Made by a program: the position numbers and the translations under genes | Part shown: positions 47,480 to 60,195 of the stretch, in pieces | Layout: the number at the start of each line of letters is the position of its first letter | Position numbering within the stretch: position 1 is the first letter of the stretch | Notes under the pieces: generated by a model | The model's input: the letters and a program-made list of their open reading frames with translations, nothing else | Databases searched by the model: none | What the model was told of the DNA's origin: nothing | From: Membranipora membranacea | Taxonomy: Eukaryota > Bryozoa > Gymnolaemata > Cheilostomatida > Membraniporidae | DNA length: 64,000 bases | Reading direction: 5' to 3' | Assembly: GCA_914767715.1 (NCBI GenBank) | Contig: OU612069.1 | Coordinates: 21,575,387-21,639,386, forward strand

Positions 47480-47956
47480 GTGAGTTACATTACAGCGATT
47501 TCTTCACAAGCTATCATGAGATTTCTACATAATACTGACAGTGCTGATACATTTTGGTTCTTTTACTTTGGTGCTGCTTTCCTATTTTGAGCTTCATAAT
47601 GCATTACAAATTAAGCCTTGAATTTCATTGCTTTTGTGGATTCTTGATAGCCTGTGGCTTTCAGATGTTTTGATGTTTCATGATAGTGGTGTAATTCGGC
47701 TGGTTATCAAATGTGACATTATTGTAATGTCTCATCTGCCCTTCCCGATATCTATGTTTTTCGAGTGCTTATTGGTCACAATATCAGCCATGAATTATAC
47801 AGATGTGGCAATTCTAACAGATTAAAACAGGTGATGAGATTCACTTCATATTCACACCCTAAGACAACAGTTTTGTTTTACACCCATATACTTTGATGCT
47901 GGTAGGTATAACTTATTCAGGAGTGTGTCATGAGAATCTTTGTAATCTTTTTGCAG

Positions 47957-48082
47957 GTCTGAACAGTACAGCTGTTGTGATTGATAGCCGGATAGCAGGA
48001 TACAAGCCAGTATTGATACTCGGACATTGTTCTCCTCATCCACGAAAAAGGCCTGAGTAATGTGCATATATTGAAATAAAAG
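47957..48082 (+). repeat. Module C, copy 3
   Basis: Preceded by CTTTTTGCAG; opens GTCTGAACAGTACAGC. GTAAGC follows at 48083. Confidence 0.7.
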
Positions 48083-48426
48083 GTAAGCTCAACAAACATG
48101 TTTTGACATTTTATGTTGTATGTTGTTTTGCTTCTATTATAAGGATACTGTAGCACGATGAGATATGATAAAAAAAATTAATTTACTTGGCTATAAGACC
48201 AATGCATTTTCAAGTCTGGCAGCTTGTCCTGAAGTAGTAATGCAATATTTTCACACTGATCAAGTTCATGCGGACCTTTGGGTAAAAATTATATTTAGCG
48301 AGTTTGGAATTGTCTCTCTGCTCATTCAGAAGGTATTTTTTGCTACCAGTAGTAGTTAGATGGTGTGAATTTGTTGTAGCCAATTTTACAACCACAACTA
48401 CACTTATTCTACCGATCTGTTTGAGG

Positions 48427-48565
48427 TTTAACTGAAAACAGACCCGCTCGGAGAGCTGATTGTTCTGCTGTGAACAAAAGGGAGAGGATTGTTTGTTTTC
48501 GCTTTTGATCCAGATGCTACTAAGACAGGACGGGCCCGAGAGAGAGCCAACCATACACTGATATG
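48427..48565 (+). repeat. Module A, copy at 48.4 kb
   Basis: Has CCGCTCGGAGAGCTGATT, then GATCCAGATGCTACTAAG, and ends ATATG before GTGAGTATC. Confidence 0.65.
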
Positions 48566-48809
48566 GTGAGTATCTACTGAATATGTATACTGTTTAGGAA
48601 GGACATATGCTACTTGCTTAAAATTGAGTCTTTTGACACTATTGATTTGTTTACTGCATTGCACTGTTCATGTCCATCTGGGAATATTTTTTTGGTAAAA
48701 GAAATCCTGTTAATGGAATAATGTTAAATAAATAAGATATTAGTCCTAGACCTAATGTTTTATTATTTATGTTGCCATAATCATTTAGTTTGTCCATTTT
48801 CGTTTCAAG

Positions 48810-48929
48810 TACACAATGGTTGTTTTACCTAAGCATCACTCATACAGATAGTGGTACCGCACCATCATGATCCCTGTAGATAACCGCACACGTACATCTC
48901 ATCGCATCTACTATTCACTGATAAATGTG
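48810..48929 (+). repeat. Module B, copy 4
   Basis: The upstream signal is CGTTTCAAG, a weakened acceptor; ends CTGATAAATGTG before GTGAGTTA. Confidence 0.6.
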
Positions 48930-49623
48930 GTGAGTTATATTGCAGTCGTTTTGTCAGAACTATTGTGTGGTTTCTACAGGAAAGACAACTGCGATTTTAA
49001 TTTTCATATTTTAAGATGCATAGTGTATAACAAAACATGCTTTGAATAACACTTGCTTTAGTTGCTGCTTGATAGCATATGGCTTGGACTCACAGCGGGC
49101 TTTATGCTTCATCTTAGTGGCGCAAATTGGCTGATAGTTATGAGTGTCATAATTCCCCTGTCGGCCCATTTCTCCCTGCTATCAGTAAAAATTGGAAAAA
49201 CCCCTTGCTGGATATTTATATAAGATCCTTGCTGTGACTAGGTTTTTAGGTATCGCGCTTTTCCATTCAAGGCGCTTCAGGTTGGGTGTGATCGATTGTT
49301 GACCAGACAACTCCACACAACGACAAAGCAGAACCCGTCAGCCAATATAAACAAAACAACCAACACAAGCACATGGGTGTATTCAGAAATGCATAATATA
49401 GATACATGAGTAGATGACACTACAGAGGCAATATCCAACTCAACCAATAATACAGTCGAGGCCCCGTTCATGACTTGAATCCCAGACTATTCTTACTCAC
49501 AAATCTGCCATGAGTTAGCACACTTTATAAAATTTACACCCTCAGATAAGTCCAACTACTATCAATGCTGGTAGGTATACCATGCAGGATTTCGTCGTGA
49601 AAAGTTTTGTATTGTCTTTGCAG

Positions 49624-49765
49624 GTGTGAAGAACCCTACTCCTGATGTGATATAGAGCTGAGATTTTCATTCCTCATGCAGAGTGTAACTGATAAGCTAG
49701 CATTTCTCTGCTTGCCCAGGATAGGCCGGGATACCTGCATCTTTCGATAACAAGGCTTGATAAAC
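49624..49765 (+). repeat. Module C, copy 4
   Basis: Preceded by TTGTCTTTGCAG; opens GTGTGAAGAACCC. No clear donor is seen at its 3' end. Confidence 0.5.
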
Positions 49766-50055
49766 AGATTCATATGTTGTTTGATGCTGTATGATGTGCT
49801 GTCATGTAAGTTGCCAGTTGAGTCAAACACTCAGTTATAAGTAAATTCCATATCAGCGGACTCGACTCAATTTAATGCAGTGCGTAAGAACTAATGACAT
49901 TGTCATATACAGTGGTATGTTTTGGTTGTAAGTTTTCCTGAATTTTGATTTTGATATAGATTTTCAGATCATTGTAAAGCCAGAATAATGCTAGCGTTCG
50001 GTATGTGTGTACTGTACAGGATAGTGAAACTACTAGTTTGTCCTTTTTTTCACAG

Positions 50056-50191
50056 GTACACAATGCGCTAAACAAGGCTCATGCAGTACAACACCACCAT
50101 GATCACCGCTCAGAACTGCATGTATGTCTCCTCCAAGGCACTGCAGGACAGGGTATCTGCTGAGTAAAGAATCAATCCAGTGATAAATGCG
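50056..50191 (+). repeat. Module B, copy 5
   Basis: Preceded by TTTTTTTCACAG; opens GTACACAATGCGC, contains CCACCATGATCACCGC, and ends before GTGAGTTA. Confidence 0.65.
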
Positions 50192-50620
50192 GTGAGTTAT
50201 AGTGCCGTGGTTTTGGCTAACACTTTGGGAGAGCCGACATAATTTGTATAATTTGGTTGTGCTGCATTGGTGTTGCTTTTTCTTAAGTTGAATTTATTAT
50301 TACTAAATTGCAAATCAAATTTTGATGCTTTGTTGTTGTCTTTAAGCTGTTTTGATGCTACAAGATAGCAGATGTGCTAATTGCAGCAGATTAGCACATT
50401 TAATGAAATTGTATTAGAAATTCACACCCTCCCATAACAAGCCGTTCTTAAATGTGAACTTTATTTCTTTTACATCCATAATTGACTTAGATTAATTTTT
50501 ATATGTTTATGCTGACCAATATCCAAACCCCTCTCGAGTAGAAGGGGAGCGACCTGGAATGCAGGCATATTGAATCAAACTGAAAGCATATGTCACTATC
50601 ATCCTTTTTCCCTTGTTAAA

Positions 50621-50780
50621 GGTCTGAACAGCCCCATCCCTGACACGAGTAGGAGTTGTGATTATCTGGACTCTTTTCCAAACCACACCTGCAAAGCAGA
50701 GGTAACCAATAAGCCAACATTGACACTACAACCTTGCTCTGCTCGTCAATTATATGCCGAAGAAATGCGCATCTATCAAG
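50621..50780 (+). repeat. Module C, copy 5
   Basis: Opens GTCTGAACAGCCCC after a degraded acceptor (GTTAAAG). GTTAGC follows at 50781. Confidence 0.5.
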
Positions 50781-51079
50781 GTTAGCGCATTACAAAACTT
50801 GCTTGATAACAAAACTTGATGTGACATATTTCTGACCTGTTTCTTGTTTTTCTGTGTCTGTATTGCAGTTACTGTTGCATGATGGAATACAAGTCCAGGG
50901 CTGAACTGAATTTCTCTTCTGGTTAAAGGTTTCGATGCTGCAAGTTGGAGATGTGATACTGGCAGACAACAAGAAGATGGGGATATTGGCACTTGATACA
51001 CTGCTCAGATGATCCAGGATTAGCATTAACATGGCAGTGAAGGTTGGAGAGGTAACTGTATAATGAGACGAGCTGCTTC

Positions 51080-51212
51080 ATTGAGTCACTTCATTTATTT
51101 ATTTTTATTATTATTTTTCCATGTATGTGCTGTACATTCGATGCTATCAACCTATCACAGGATGGATATTAGAATTTAGGCAATAAACAAACTTCAAACT
51201 TCAAACTTCGTC
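51080..51212 (+). repeat. Probable LINE 3' tail
   Basis: T/A-rich run, then GGCAATAAACAAACTTCAAA and a short ACTTCAA tandem. CR1/L2-like LINEs often end in AATAAA plus a short tandem repeat of this type. No RT is attached. Confidence 0.35.
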
Positions 51213-51450
51213 ATACTTGTATGTGTTCCGGGTTCCGCTTGATTTGTATCTAGAGTTGCTGACAATACTTTATCATCCTATGCCAGCAATGGCCGGATGA
51301 TATCACTTAACTAGAATTATCAATATCACAATTCCAAATGCTCATTCTATATATGGTTCTATTTCAGGTTTTGAGGAATTCATACCTGGTCAGAGAGCTG
51401 ATTCTTCATCTGAGAATAAGAAGCCACTTTCATTTACTGCAAGCGACAGA

Positions 51451-53770
51451 TTTCTGATGTGGAAAAGAAATGATGCTCATCTCTGCATTATAGCCTGTTT
51501 GGTGCAGTAATATGTTAGGTCACTAGAAAGAGAGTAGGCAAGATGTACCCACACAATCATTCAATCGTTCATTCATTCATTCACTCATCTATTTGCCACA
51601 TAATACCTTCACAACACACTTAGGGACATCGCCAAACTGTATACTCAGCCTTGGCATCCTAGAATTCCCTATGTGATGAAACACACATATCATGATACAT
51701 ATAATATACATGCTATACATACATTTTAATACAAATAGGCAATATCTGAATGTATAAATATCTCGCAATGCTAATGACAATGTAGTAATGGAGTTTTAGC
51801 GCCTTTGGTACAAAAAATATTTTCAGGATCTTTCAGAAGAAAAGATGTCCGGAATTTATATTTCTGAGTGATTTCAATCAATTGTTTACTTTTTAATTTT
51901 TGTGAGTTTACAAAATCTTCTTGTGCTATGCATAATCCTCAGCTGGCGCAAAGCACTTTCTATACATTACTTTAACTTGACTGGACAGGACTCACTTACA
52001 CTCTCTCTCTCTCTCTCTCTGTTTTATACGGCGTTTTTTAGTTAGCTCATTAGATAGTGAGCTAACTTGTTAACTCCCTGCACTAACACTATTGCCCAGC
52101 TGAAGAACAAATGCATACACAGGAAGCTAATACCGTAAATCTCCTCCATTCGAGGGTGCAAAACTTTATCTTTATTTTATGAGTAGTTTTTCTACATTGA
52201 ATAAAATCCCCACAGTGGAAACTGTAAAATTATAGAGCATTGTCAAAAATAGTGTAAGTTTGTACAAGATTTCAGAGCCAGTGAATAAATAATGATTACA
52301 CAGCAACAGCAAACAACTTATCTATGAATCAATAGAATAGAATCAATAAATAATGAAAACTACCCATCCTTCAATATCTATCACCCAAACGCTGCCTGTC
52401 TCAAGTCTCCCACTCTGGAATCTTCCAGATCATAGTCTCCCGCCTAATATTCATGTCGCTTTTGAAAGTTGTATTTAATAGTAATCCATATCATTTCTAT
52501 TTTTTTAAATATTGTAATTACTTATTGAAATGCTTGCACTTTTTTCGCTCATTGATGTATATAGTTAATTTAGGTTGTTTGCATGAATTTAGAACCTACT
52601 TAGTAGAATGGTGAAAAAGGAAGCTCTGAACGTCTTTTATAAATTATGTTATGGTATGATAATGTATGGTATATGATAATGTGCGGTATTTGAGGTAAGG
52701 AGAGGTAAGCAGATTCTATTAATGCTGTGTGTTCACCATTTCTTAGTCTTTACTGGTCACTACGCTGCACCTTTACAGTTGCCCTTTCCTATTACACTTA
52801 TCAGTTGCTTCGTTGCTGCTTTTGTTGCCCTTGGGATAACCACACCTTAAAGGGAAACTAGCAATTATTACATTACATTTTTATTGTTTTTTTCTGCGCT
52901 TGGAATCTATTTAGTAGGTTTGACAAGACGGTAAACCTGGATGTGCTCGTCTAAGGAGTTGTTCAGTCTAGAATGGTTATTTGGGTAAGGAAGGTTAAGC
53001 ATTGTCTTTGCTGATTCTCACGGCTCTTTTTTCTATTTACTTGTCACATTGTATCTTTTCTCATACCAATTTTCATAATTGTTGATCTTTTCTTTGTCTT
53101 AGTTCATCATCATGTTTACACATGTACACCATGTTTATTAACAATTGTTGTTATTTTTGATGTGGTTGATTTCTGTTGAGGCTTTTGTTCCCCTAGGGTA
53201 AAATCAAATTCTGCTTATGTTATTGACAGGATGAGTGAGTACAGTACTGTCTCTTTGTTCAAATGCTGCTAAATAAGAACCAAATTTGTAACTAATCTAT
53301 AGCTTCATTTAGCAGGTACACTTGTAATAACAAATCCTAAGTTTCTATTTAGTAGGTTTGACAAGTGGGGAAACGTTGAACACCAGGTTTGATTTGGTAT
53401 GGTATAATTTGGTATGGTATTTTAGGTATTGTGTTATAACTGCCTATTTCTGTCTCCACTTGTCACTGTGACTCACCTTACCCCCTCCCCTTCTCCCATT
53501 CTCGGTCACACTGTTTATTTGTAGTAGTTGTTTTTGTTGCTTAAGTTGCTAAACACAAACGCTAAAGATTTTTGTTTGATGCAGCTGCCCTGTTTTGTGT
53601 TAACTTGTTGTTGAGGCATGTTCCCCTTGGACGTCCTTGGATGTTCTAGGGGTGTTGTTATGTTATTGACAAGATAAGTAAGTACAGTATTGTCTATTAA
53701 TTCAAATGTTGCCAAATTAGAACCAAACTGTATGTAATTTATGTCATCATTTAGCAGATACACTTTGAAT
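51451..53770. other. Gene-free stretch with microsatellites
   Basis: No supported gene. Holds (CT)10 at 52001-52020, a CATT-type run near 51570-51590, and repeated ATTTAGNAGGTTTGACAAG words near 52910 and 53345 that hint at a diverged tandem duplication. Confidence 0.4.
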
Positions 53771-53789
53771 AACAAACTCAAAAAGCCGT

Positions 53790-54075
53790 GAGTTCTTGTC
53801 TGGAACACTGGAGTTCCAGAGTTTCTTTAGGTTCGTCAGTAGGTAGCTGCAGCTTACTGCGGTTGCCTGCTGTCGGTCTTTGTGGTTCGCTGAGTCTGTG
53901 GCTAAGACTGGCTGTGGCCTCCAAGGTCATGGGCAGCACCCACAGCAGCAGCACCCTTGGGTAAAACTGGAGCTGCAGATCCAGTGGAGCCCAAGGTTTG
54001 TGCCCCTGAGGAATTTTCCGGAGATTCCAAAGGGGTTGGTTCCACGGCCTGCGCCCTGCGGTAGTGGAACCTGTC
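53790..54075. other. GC-richer block beside dispersed repeat, unknown
   Basis: Compositionally distinct from its surroundings and open in two frames on opposite strands (53778-54122 minus, 53880-54128 plus). Neither translation resembles a family I know and both run into the repeat at 54076, so I do not call a gene. Confidence 0.3.
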
Positions 54076-54313
54076 CTGGCTTCAGCCGTCCCTGCATTGT
54101 AACTTGTACTTCTGTATTTCACAGTTAGAATAACAAACCCTAATAATACCTGGTGGGGGCCGGGGATTCTTGCTCTTAAGGCTCTGCTCTTAAGGCTTAA
54201 GGCTTAAGGCTTAAGGCTTAAGGCTCTTGCTCTTAAGGCCCTGGGCAGCAGCAATAATCTGGTTGTCCTTAATCAATCCAGTTTATGCTTGCTGTCTTGA
54301 CCCTTAACGAACT
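54076..54313. repeat. ~210-bp dispersed repeat, copy 2, with TTAAGGC expansion
   Basis: Same sequence as 29741-29952 but with an inserted tandem of TTAAGGC units (five clean copies at 54190-54224). Confidence 0.85.
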
Positions 54314-57225
54314 AATATCATATCCTGTACAATACAAGACATAGTAAAACTACACATCCTAAATATACAATGCCAAATCACAATTGAGGTTTGATGATTT
54401 GCACTGGTGAAATCATCAGCTCTCGCTTAATGTAAACCTCCAAAGGTACGTTAAAATCAGCACTCTATGTGCTCAGAATTACCCTAAAAGATTCAAAATT
54501 GTTGTTGTTGAAAGTTTGGCATGCTTGACTTGATGTGCTTGCTGTTTCGAACAAACCCCAACAATAATTTGACTGAATACTGTAAAGTCATAACATTAAT
54601 CCTGCCATACTAATTTGTACATCAGTGTTACAAAACCATTTTCACCTAGCTGGTAAATGGTGGGAATTACAGTAAGCTCTATCAGCTGAAATAAATGTAA
54701 ATACATCATCACACTATAAGTACATGCATTTGTATCTTTCAAAATACTAGTCATACAACTAGGATATACCAGCTGGTGACATGGTAACATACGGAAATCT
54801 ATAGCTATGTCTTTTGCGCGGGGACTTACAACAATAGAAATAGATCTTCATTAACCTAAAACCACTTTTGAGAGACTATCCATAATCCGCCAATTGCCTG
54901 TATAGGATAAAACAGTTGTATGAGCGTTTCAAAAATGAACTTGGAGCACAACAACCCAGTCTGTTATTGGATTCCCTATGGAGGCTGTCATTTGCTGCAC
55001 AGCAATGATAGATCAACTCAAACAAACTTGTTAACAAAATTGCTACCATTCTGTTACTGAACTTTTAAAGGCTATGTCATGTTAACTGAATAAGAATTAA
55101 CATCCTTATATTTATGTGTTTTAGCACTAAGTAATTCAAATTATGATATAGAGTTGTCAAAACATAATTAATAATCCAATTTTAGAAAAACAAATCCCTA
55201 CCGCTGCTGTTGGCTAGCTAATAATAACGAGAACTGCAAAAACCAGGTAGGCATCTATTTATTGACATCTATGCTCACAACTAAGAAAAACAGATACAAC
55301 GCTGATCAGCTGAAACCCCTGAATGAAGATGTTCCATTTATAGCAATGAGCTTATATTATATACATAATAATATATAACTATTCGCCAGTCACAAAACTG
55401 ATCATGCCACTTCCAATATATCTGTAATTTCTTTCCAAATTTAAGTGCATAATAGATGGGTGATATGTATGCCAATTTAAAATTTTTGACACCAGCGGGC
55501 TTTTATGTCTCTGTTACTGTGAAAACCAGAAAATTTATCTTTGTTTGAATAATCTATTCCACCCAATCAACACGCAAATACAAAAACATTGATTTATTTT
55601 ATCCTACTACATGGCTGACTAACTAGGTTACCAGCAGCAGAATTAAAATAATGACATTTCATGCCGAACAATTGGCTTGTTTGTCTCAAAACAAATCTTT
55701 GATGTAAGTTGCTCAAGTACAGATTAATGCTGTCTAAAATGTATGCCTACTATACCAGAACTATGATGGCGCGTTGTGTGTGAACAGTAAGGGATGATTG
55801 CAGCTAATCTGGCCTAGATATGTCTGCAAAAAAACAAGAAAATTATAACAGGTAATAAAAAGAATTGTATTGAGAGACCTAAAAGTTTTCTTGTAAATTC
55901 AATATCATGTTTGATTTAAACAGTTTGAGCGCTTTTAACGCACACATACAGCAAATTTTGATGATATTGTGAGGTGTTGCCATATAGAAAGCCCTGTGTT
56001 AAAGCCAAAATGGACATTTACCGACATCATTGTCTTATTAAAGTCTTTATATGTTGACACGAATATAGTTGTACATCATTGAATGATTAGCATTGATAAT
56101 TATTGGGTTAAGGGGTGGATCCTCTAAAAAGGAAGCAATCTATGCAGTGTACGTGGCTCTGAGTTGGATAGCAAGCTTAAGGCTATTACGATTGAATTTG
56201 TAAAGTAGGATTATTTGTTTCACCACCATCATTCATATTCATGAGGTGATGCATCTGTATCAGGTGAGAAGAAGGCATGTCTGGGGTGTCCTGTAGTTGC
56301 ATATTTTTCCGGAGATGTGTTGGTAGTCAAGTTGTACAGCATATTTTAATGCTAATTTAATTTGCATCCATGCACATACCCGTGCCCATATTCATGTCAA
56401 GTTTTCTACTGCAAGATCCAAAACACTGTCAAGAAATTTTCACACATTGGACAGCAAATATCCGCTTGCCCAGCTTTTAGATATGTAGGGCCTTTCTAAG
56501 AGGCATATGTCAGATTTATTTTTATTTGTTTTATTTTATTTTCTTTTTTTTATTTTATTTTGATTTGTTTTTAGTTGATTTTAATTTAATTCATTTTTTG
56601 TTATTTTATTTTTTTCTTTTTATTTATTTTATGTTATTATTGTTTTTTTTTAATTTTTATTTTTTACTTTAATTTATTTACCTTTACTTTAATTTATTTT
56701 ATTTCATCTTATTTCATTCAATTTTATAATTTGTATTGCATCACTTCAAAAAGGAGATATAGCTTCCAATGATGCAAATTACCAGATGTCAGAGTGTATG
56801 AACTTTTGGCGTGTGGGAACAAAGTGTTCCATGTTTTTAACTCGTTCCAAATGAATGTGCACATTGTGATTGTAAGGAATCTCAGATTCCATTTGTGGAC
56901 ATTATACCTGTTCCTGTGAACTTTATTTATTTTTCCTTCTTTTCACTTTTGTTTGAGTATTACCCAAAAATAAAGTCATAAAGATATTAATACATAATTG
57001 ATGAGAAATATAATCTGCGATGTGATTTGTGATATGGATGGACTTGATCTTATGCGAATTGGTAAATAGTTAAAAGTGTTAGCTATAGTTTTGTCACAAA
57101 AATAGTAGTGGTAGTGTGTAATTTAAAATGATCACATAAATTAAGATATTTTCACTTTGCATGCAGTAAGATTCTTTTAAATAAGCAGGACATTGCCCCT
57201 ATAAATTCTGTTTCCCACAACTGAA
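54314..57225. other. Gene-free AT-rich stretch
   Basis: No supported gene. Contains a ~200-bp T-rich, TTTTA-type low-complexity block (56515-56720). Confidence 0.4.
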
Positions 57226-57229
57226 CTAA

Positions 57230-58310
57230 AATGTTTGATTAAAGAAGGTAATCGATTGCTACTGAGGATTCTCTTTCATTTATTGGCACTGACTGTGACC
57301 TGTTTCTCAAAGTACCACCAATGAACCTGATGTATTATAACATCGCAAGCACAACGCATGACTGACACAATCAAAGGCTATTTTAAAATCTATAAAACAT
57401 TGCAACAAATTCAATTTTAGTTAAACTTTGTAGCAGTTGGAGATAACTTTGTGTATTATGTCTGTGCAAAAAAAACCTTACCTAAACCCAGTATGCGTTT
57501 CTTCAAGGACTTCGTCAACCTTCAAGTGATCAAGCATAAAGAAATTTTAATGTTTTTTCAAAATGTATAGATAGGATTGGGAGGATATAAATTGGTCTGA
57601 AATCTTAAGGGTTAGTGGAACCTCTTTTAAGTATTGGTGATACTCAAGCAATTTTCCAGCATTTTGGAAAAACACAGTCAATCAAAAGTCTGTCCAATAT
57701 TAATGGCAAGGTTTTCTTAAGCATTGTGACAGATATCCCATCAGTACCAGTTGATTTACGGTCAGGAATACTACTAAGATATCTGATGATTTTGTCTGGG
57801 GTAAAATTTAGAAATACATTCACTATGTGGTGGAGTATTTTGTCCCTCAGTTCCTTCAACAAGTTTGCTGGCAATGGTGGCAAAATGTGTAACTAACGAC
57901 TCAGGTGTGAGAGAAGTATCAATCTATGAACAGGCTTTTTTCTTCACATTAAGCATTGTCCAAATTTTCCTAGTGTCACCTGGCTTTGATCTTTTGATGA
58001 CATCTTCTACACAACAATTTTTTTTCTTTTTCCTTATGAGATTAGTGACATAATTTTTCTGACGCTTTTATTTCTCCCATTGACCGTGTTTTTTCAAGTC
58101 TTCTCGAAAGTTTATTTCAGACTCAACTTCTTTATCCAACTAATCTGGGAGTTTTTCAGACATCACATGATGTGATTTTATAGACACTAGTCTGTTAATT
58201 AGAGAGCAGCCTTTCATCCGATGTCGAGGTGTAAAGTATATTCATCCATTGCTCATCGTTTGTAATATGGGTTCCCTGTAGATTATACAAGAGAGACTGG
58301 ATCTATCTCT
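57230..58310 (-). pseudogene. LINE relic: linker and N-terminal RT
   Basis: The minus strand shows NLIRKKKKNCCVEDVIKRS and TRKIWTMLN (the endonuclease-RT linker, about 57950-58060). The RT start follows (FTPDKIIRYLSSIP, KSTGTDGISVTMLKK, VFPKCWKIA) at 57644-57883, then weaker matches to about 57300. Many stops and shifts. CR1/Jockey-like by motif style. It is not obviously the same copy as the + strand LINE relics nearby. Confidence 0.75.
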
Positions 58311-58480
58311 AGACTCAATCCTCAACAAGGCTCTCATCAAAATAGGTAAGGTACATCGCTGGCTGCCTCAAAAGGATCCCTCCGTAACCGTCATCGTCAC
58401 CATTGCTTGCCGAAAGAATCTACTTTTGCAAATATTTAGATGGTCTGTTTGTGGGGTATAAAGTAGCAAAAGGATACAGG

Positions 58481-58531
58481 TCGGATCGCAGGATTCAGAG
58501 TCCTGAGTGCTAACCATTACACCATGGAACC
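58481..58531 (-). pseudogene. Truncated tRNA-Gln (CTG)
   Basis: The minus strand starts GGTTCCATGGTGTAATGG and runs through the D arm and the anticodon arm (CAGGACTCTGAATCCTG, anticodon CTG) to GATCCGA, then loses the T arm and 3' acceptor strand. The 5' ~51 bases match the well-known animal tRNA-Gln; without the T arm it cannot be functional. Confidence 0.8.
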
Positions 58532-59124
58532 TTTATATGTGCAGGGGAAGAAAACTGCTAGTATTACTTTAAATTATCTATCAATTACCAATTAGGCTGA
58601 CCCTAGATCACATTGTAAATCAGGTAAGAGGTATTATTAGTGCTGAAATTCAGTATTCAAAATACAGTCCATCGCATGATTACTTACAGTGTCCTGGCTC
58701 CTATCTAAAGCAGCTGAAAATTAAAAGTAACCATTACCAAAATTATGTAGGACATTCACCTTAGGTCGACAATAAGATGTAAAAAAATACTGGAATACTA
58801 TACAAACCATTATTTATGAGCGATGTACTATTAATTACTGTTTTTTTACAACAGGTTGAGCTTTGATGATCAGACTGGGAGATAAGGAGGTGGAGTATAA
58901 TGAGGATTTCAGATTCTACATCACGACTAAGAGGAGTAGCCCCGCACTACCCACAAGAGATAAGTACTAAGACTTACCTTGCCAACTTTGCCATCAAAGA
59001 AGTCTGTTTTATTCTCCTTAACTCAAACTTCTCTGACATTGAAGAAAATAAAACCAATCTTTCCAAAACTTTTCAGCCAAAATTGAGAATTATCTATTGA
59101 ACATATAATCAAATATATTTCTCT

Positions 59125-59530
59125 CTATGCCCAAAGTATTTAAGAGACAGTTTGTTTTTATGCAAAAAAAGACTGCAATAAGAGTCATTGCCAATGTTCA
59201 TTTTCTGCCTCCTGTACTTTTATCTAAAACAATTTTGTGTAAGAGACTTTCTATTCTCCCTTTCCTCATATTACACAAATATTTTCGTTCTAAATATGCA
59301 CACCGAATTTTAGTTAATCAGTGCCCTGAATATATTACAGTTTTTTTTATAAAAGATGAACACAGGTACCCTTTAATAGACAAATATTAAAATTTCAATC
59401 CTTCAGACCATTCAAACACATCTATTGTCATTGTTTTTAACTCTCTGCCAAGATTTATTAGGTCATCAAAAACTCTATCAACTTTTAAAAGACAACTTAT
59501 CCATCATCTCTCCAACAAATATTAGCTCAA
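59125..59530 (+). pseudogene. LINE C-terminal ORF2 relic
   Basis: The + strand shows FMQKKTAIRVIANVHFLPP and ILPFLILHKYFRSKYAHRIL, then in a shifted frame SLPRFIRSSKTLSTFKRQL near 59440-59515. This is the typical C-terminal end of CR1/L2-like ORF2 proteins. Confidence 0.7.
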
Positions 59531-59808
59531 TTCACATACCTTTACATATTACTTCTTTTTTCTCCCTTCTCTTGGCACATAACGAAAATATTTTTTTTTT
59601 CAATAAAAGTATTAAAAATTTCACATTCATGAAACAATATGCGATAGAAGAAAATGCTATAAAGAGAAATACACAGTAGAGAAAAATGCAATATAGAAAT
59701 TCAGAAAAAGCAGAAGAGCAGAAGAGCAGAAAGCAGCTTAAATAATCCCAGCGGGCTTACTGGCATGTGGTGATATTATCTAAGGGGTATATTAGAGTAA
59801 AACTACAG

Positions 59809-59896
59809 TGTTAGAAGTGGGATTTGACCCAACCCACGCCTACAAGAGTAGACTGCGACCTGAACGCAGCACCTTAGACCACTCGGCCATCATGAC
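59809..59896 (-). pseudogene. Decayed tRNA-Leu (CAG)
   Basis: Minus-strand copy of the gene at 61119-61202. It keeps the anticodon loop (TTCAGGT) and the long variable arm but has acceptor-stem mismatches (GTCATGA against TTCTAAC) and extra bases in the T loop, so it is probably not functional. Confidence 0.8.
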
Positions 59897-60195
59897 TTAT
59901 TTTAGGAGTTATCAGGCACTGAATTCATACAAATCATCATAAATGCTCCTCATCTCTATAAATTTATGTTTTTATAAGAATTTTTTTTGTAGACTAGTGA
60001 GGAATATTGAATTGATTTTTGGAGTTATCACCGAATTTATAAACTATCAATTTAGTCACTAAGTGGTATCCCTCATCTGTAAAATCAGGAGATAAGTAAT
60101 TCATTTCTTACTTCAAGGCTGACTGTGACTGGTTGCTAACGTAGCCTAAGTGTAACATTTCTTATCTAATCAGTATTATAGGTCATCGTTTATAG

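Larger units (their letters stand above)
37613..51450 (+). ncRNA. Array of exon-like modules A-D with splice signals, no conserved ORF
   Basis: Four kinds of short module recur on the + strand, each bounded upstream by a pyrimidine tract plus AG and downstream by GTGAGT, GTAAGC or similar. Observed order: A 37.6, D 38.2, C 38.9; then B 43.6, C 44.2, A 44.7, B 45.5, C 46.0, D 46.6, B 47.4, C 48.0, A 48.4, B 48.8, C 49.6, B 50.1, C 50.6 kb and part of A at 51.4 kb. Sequence between modules is also related between units; for example, a ~40-bp stretch before D starting GTTGCAGCCTTTTGAG is nearly identical at 38140 and 46571. Copies differ by indels not divisible by three and contain stops in every frame. 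A spliced long non-coding transcript, or a decayed tandem gene family, would fit. No transcript evidence is available here. Confidence 0.55.

Noticed and set aside
43612-50191. C/D-box snoRNAs at the TGATAAATGTGGTGAG boundaries of module B
   Set aside because: A C-box-like word is present, but no consistent D box or terminal stem accompanies it across copies; the site is better explained as a splice donor.
53778-54128. 114- and 82-codon open frames in the GC-richer block
   Set aside because: Opposite strands, low-complexity Pro/Gln/Leu content, and they run into a dispersed repeat; no family match.
59809-59896. Second functional tRNA-Leu
   Set aside because: Acceptor-stem mismatches and an enlarged T loop.
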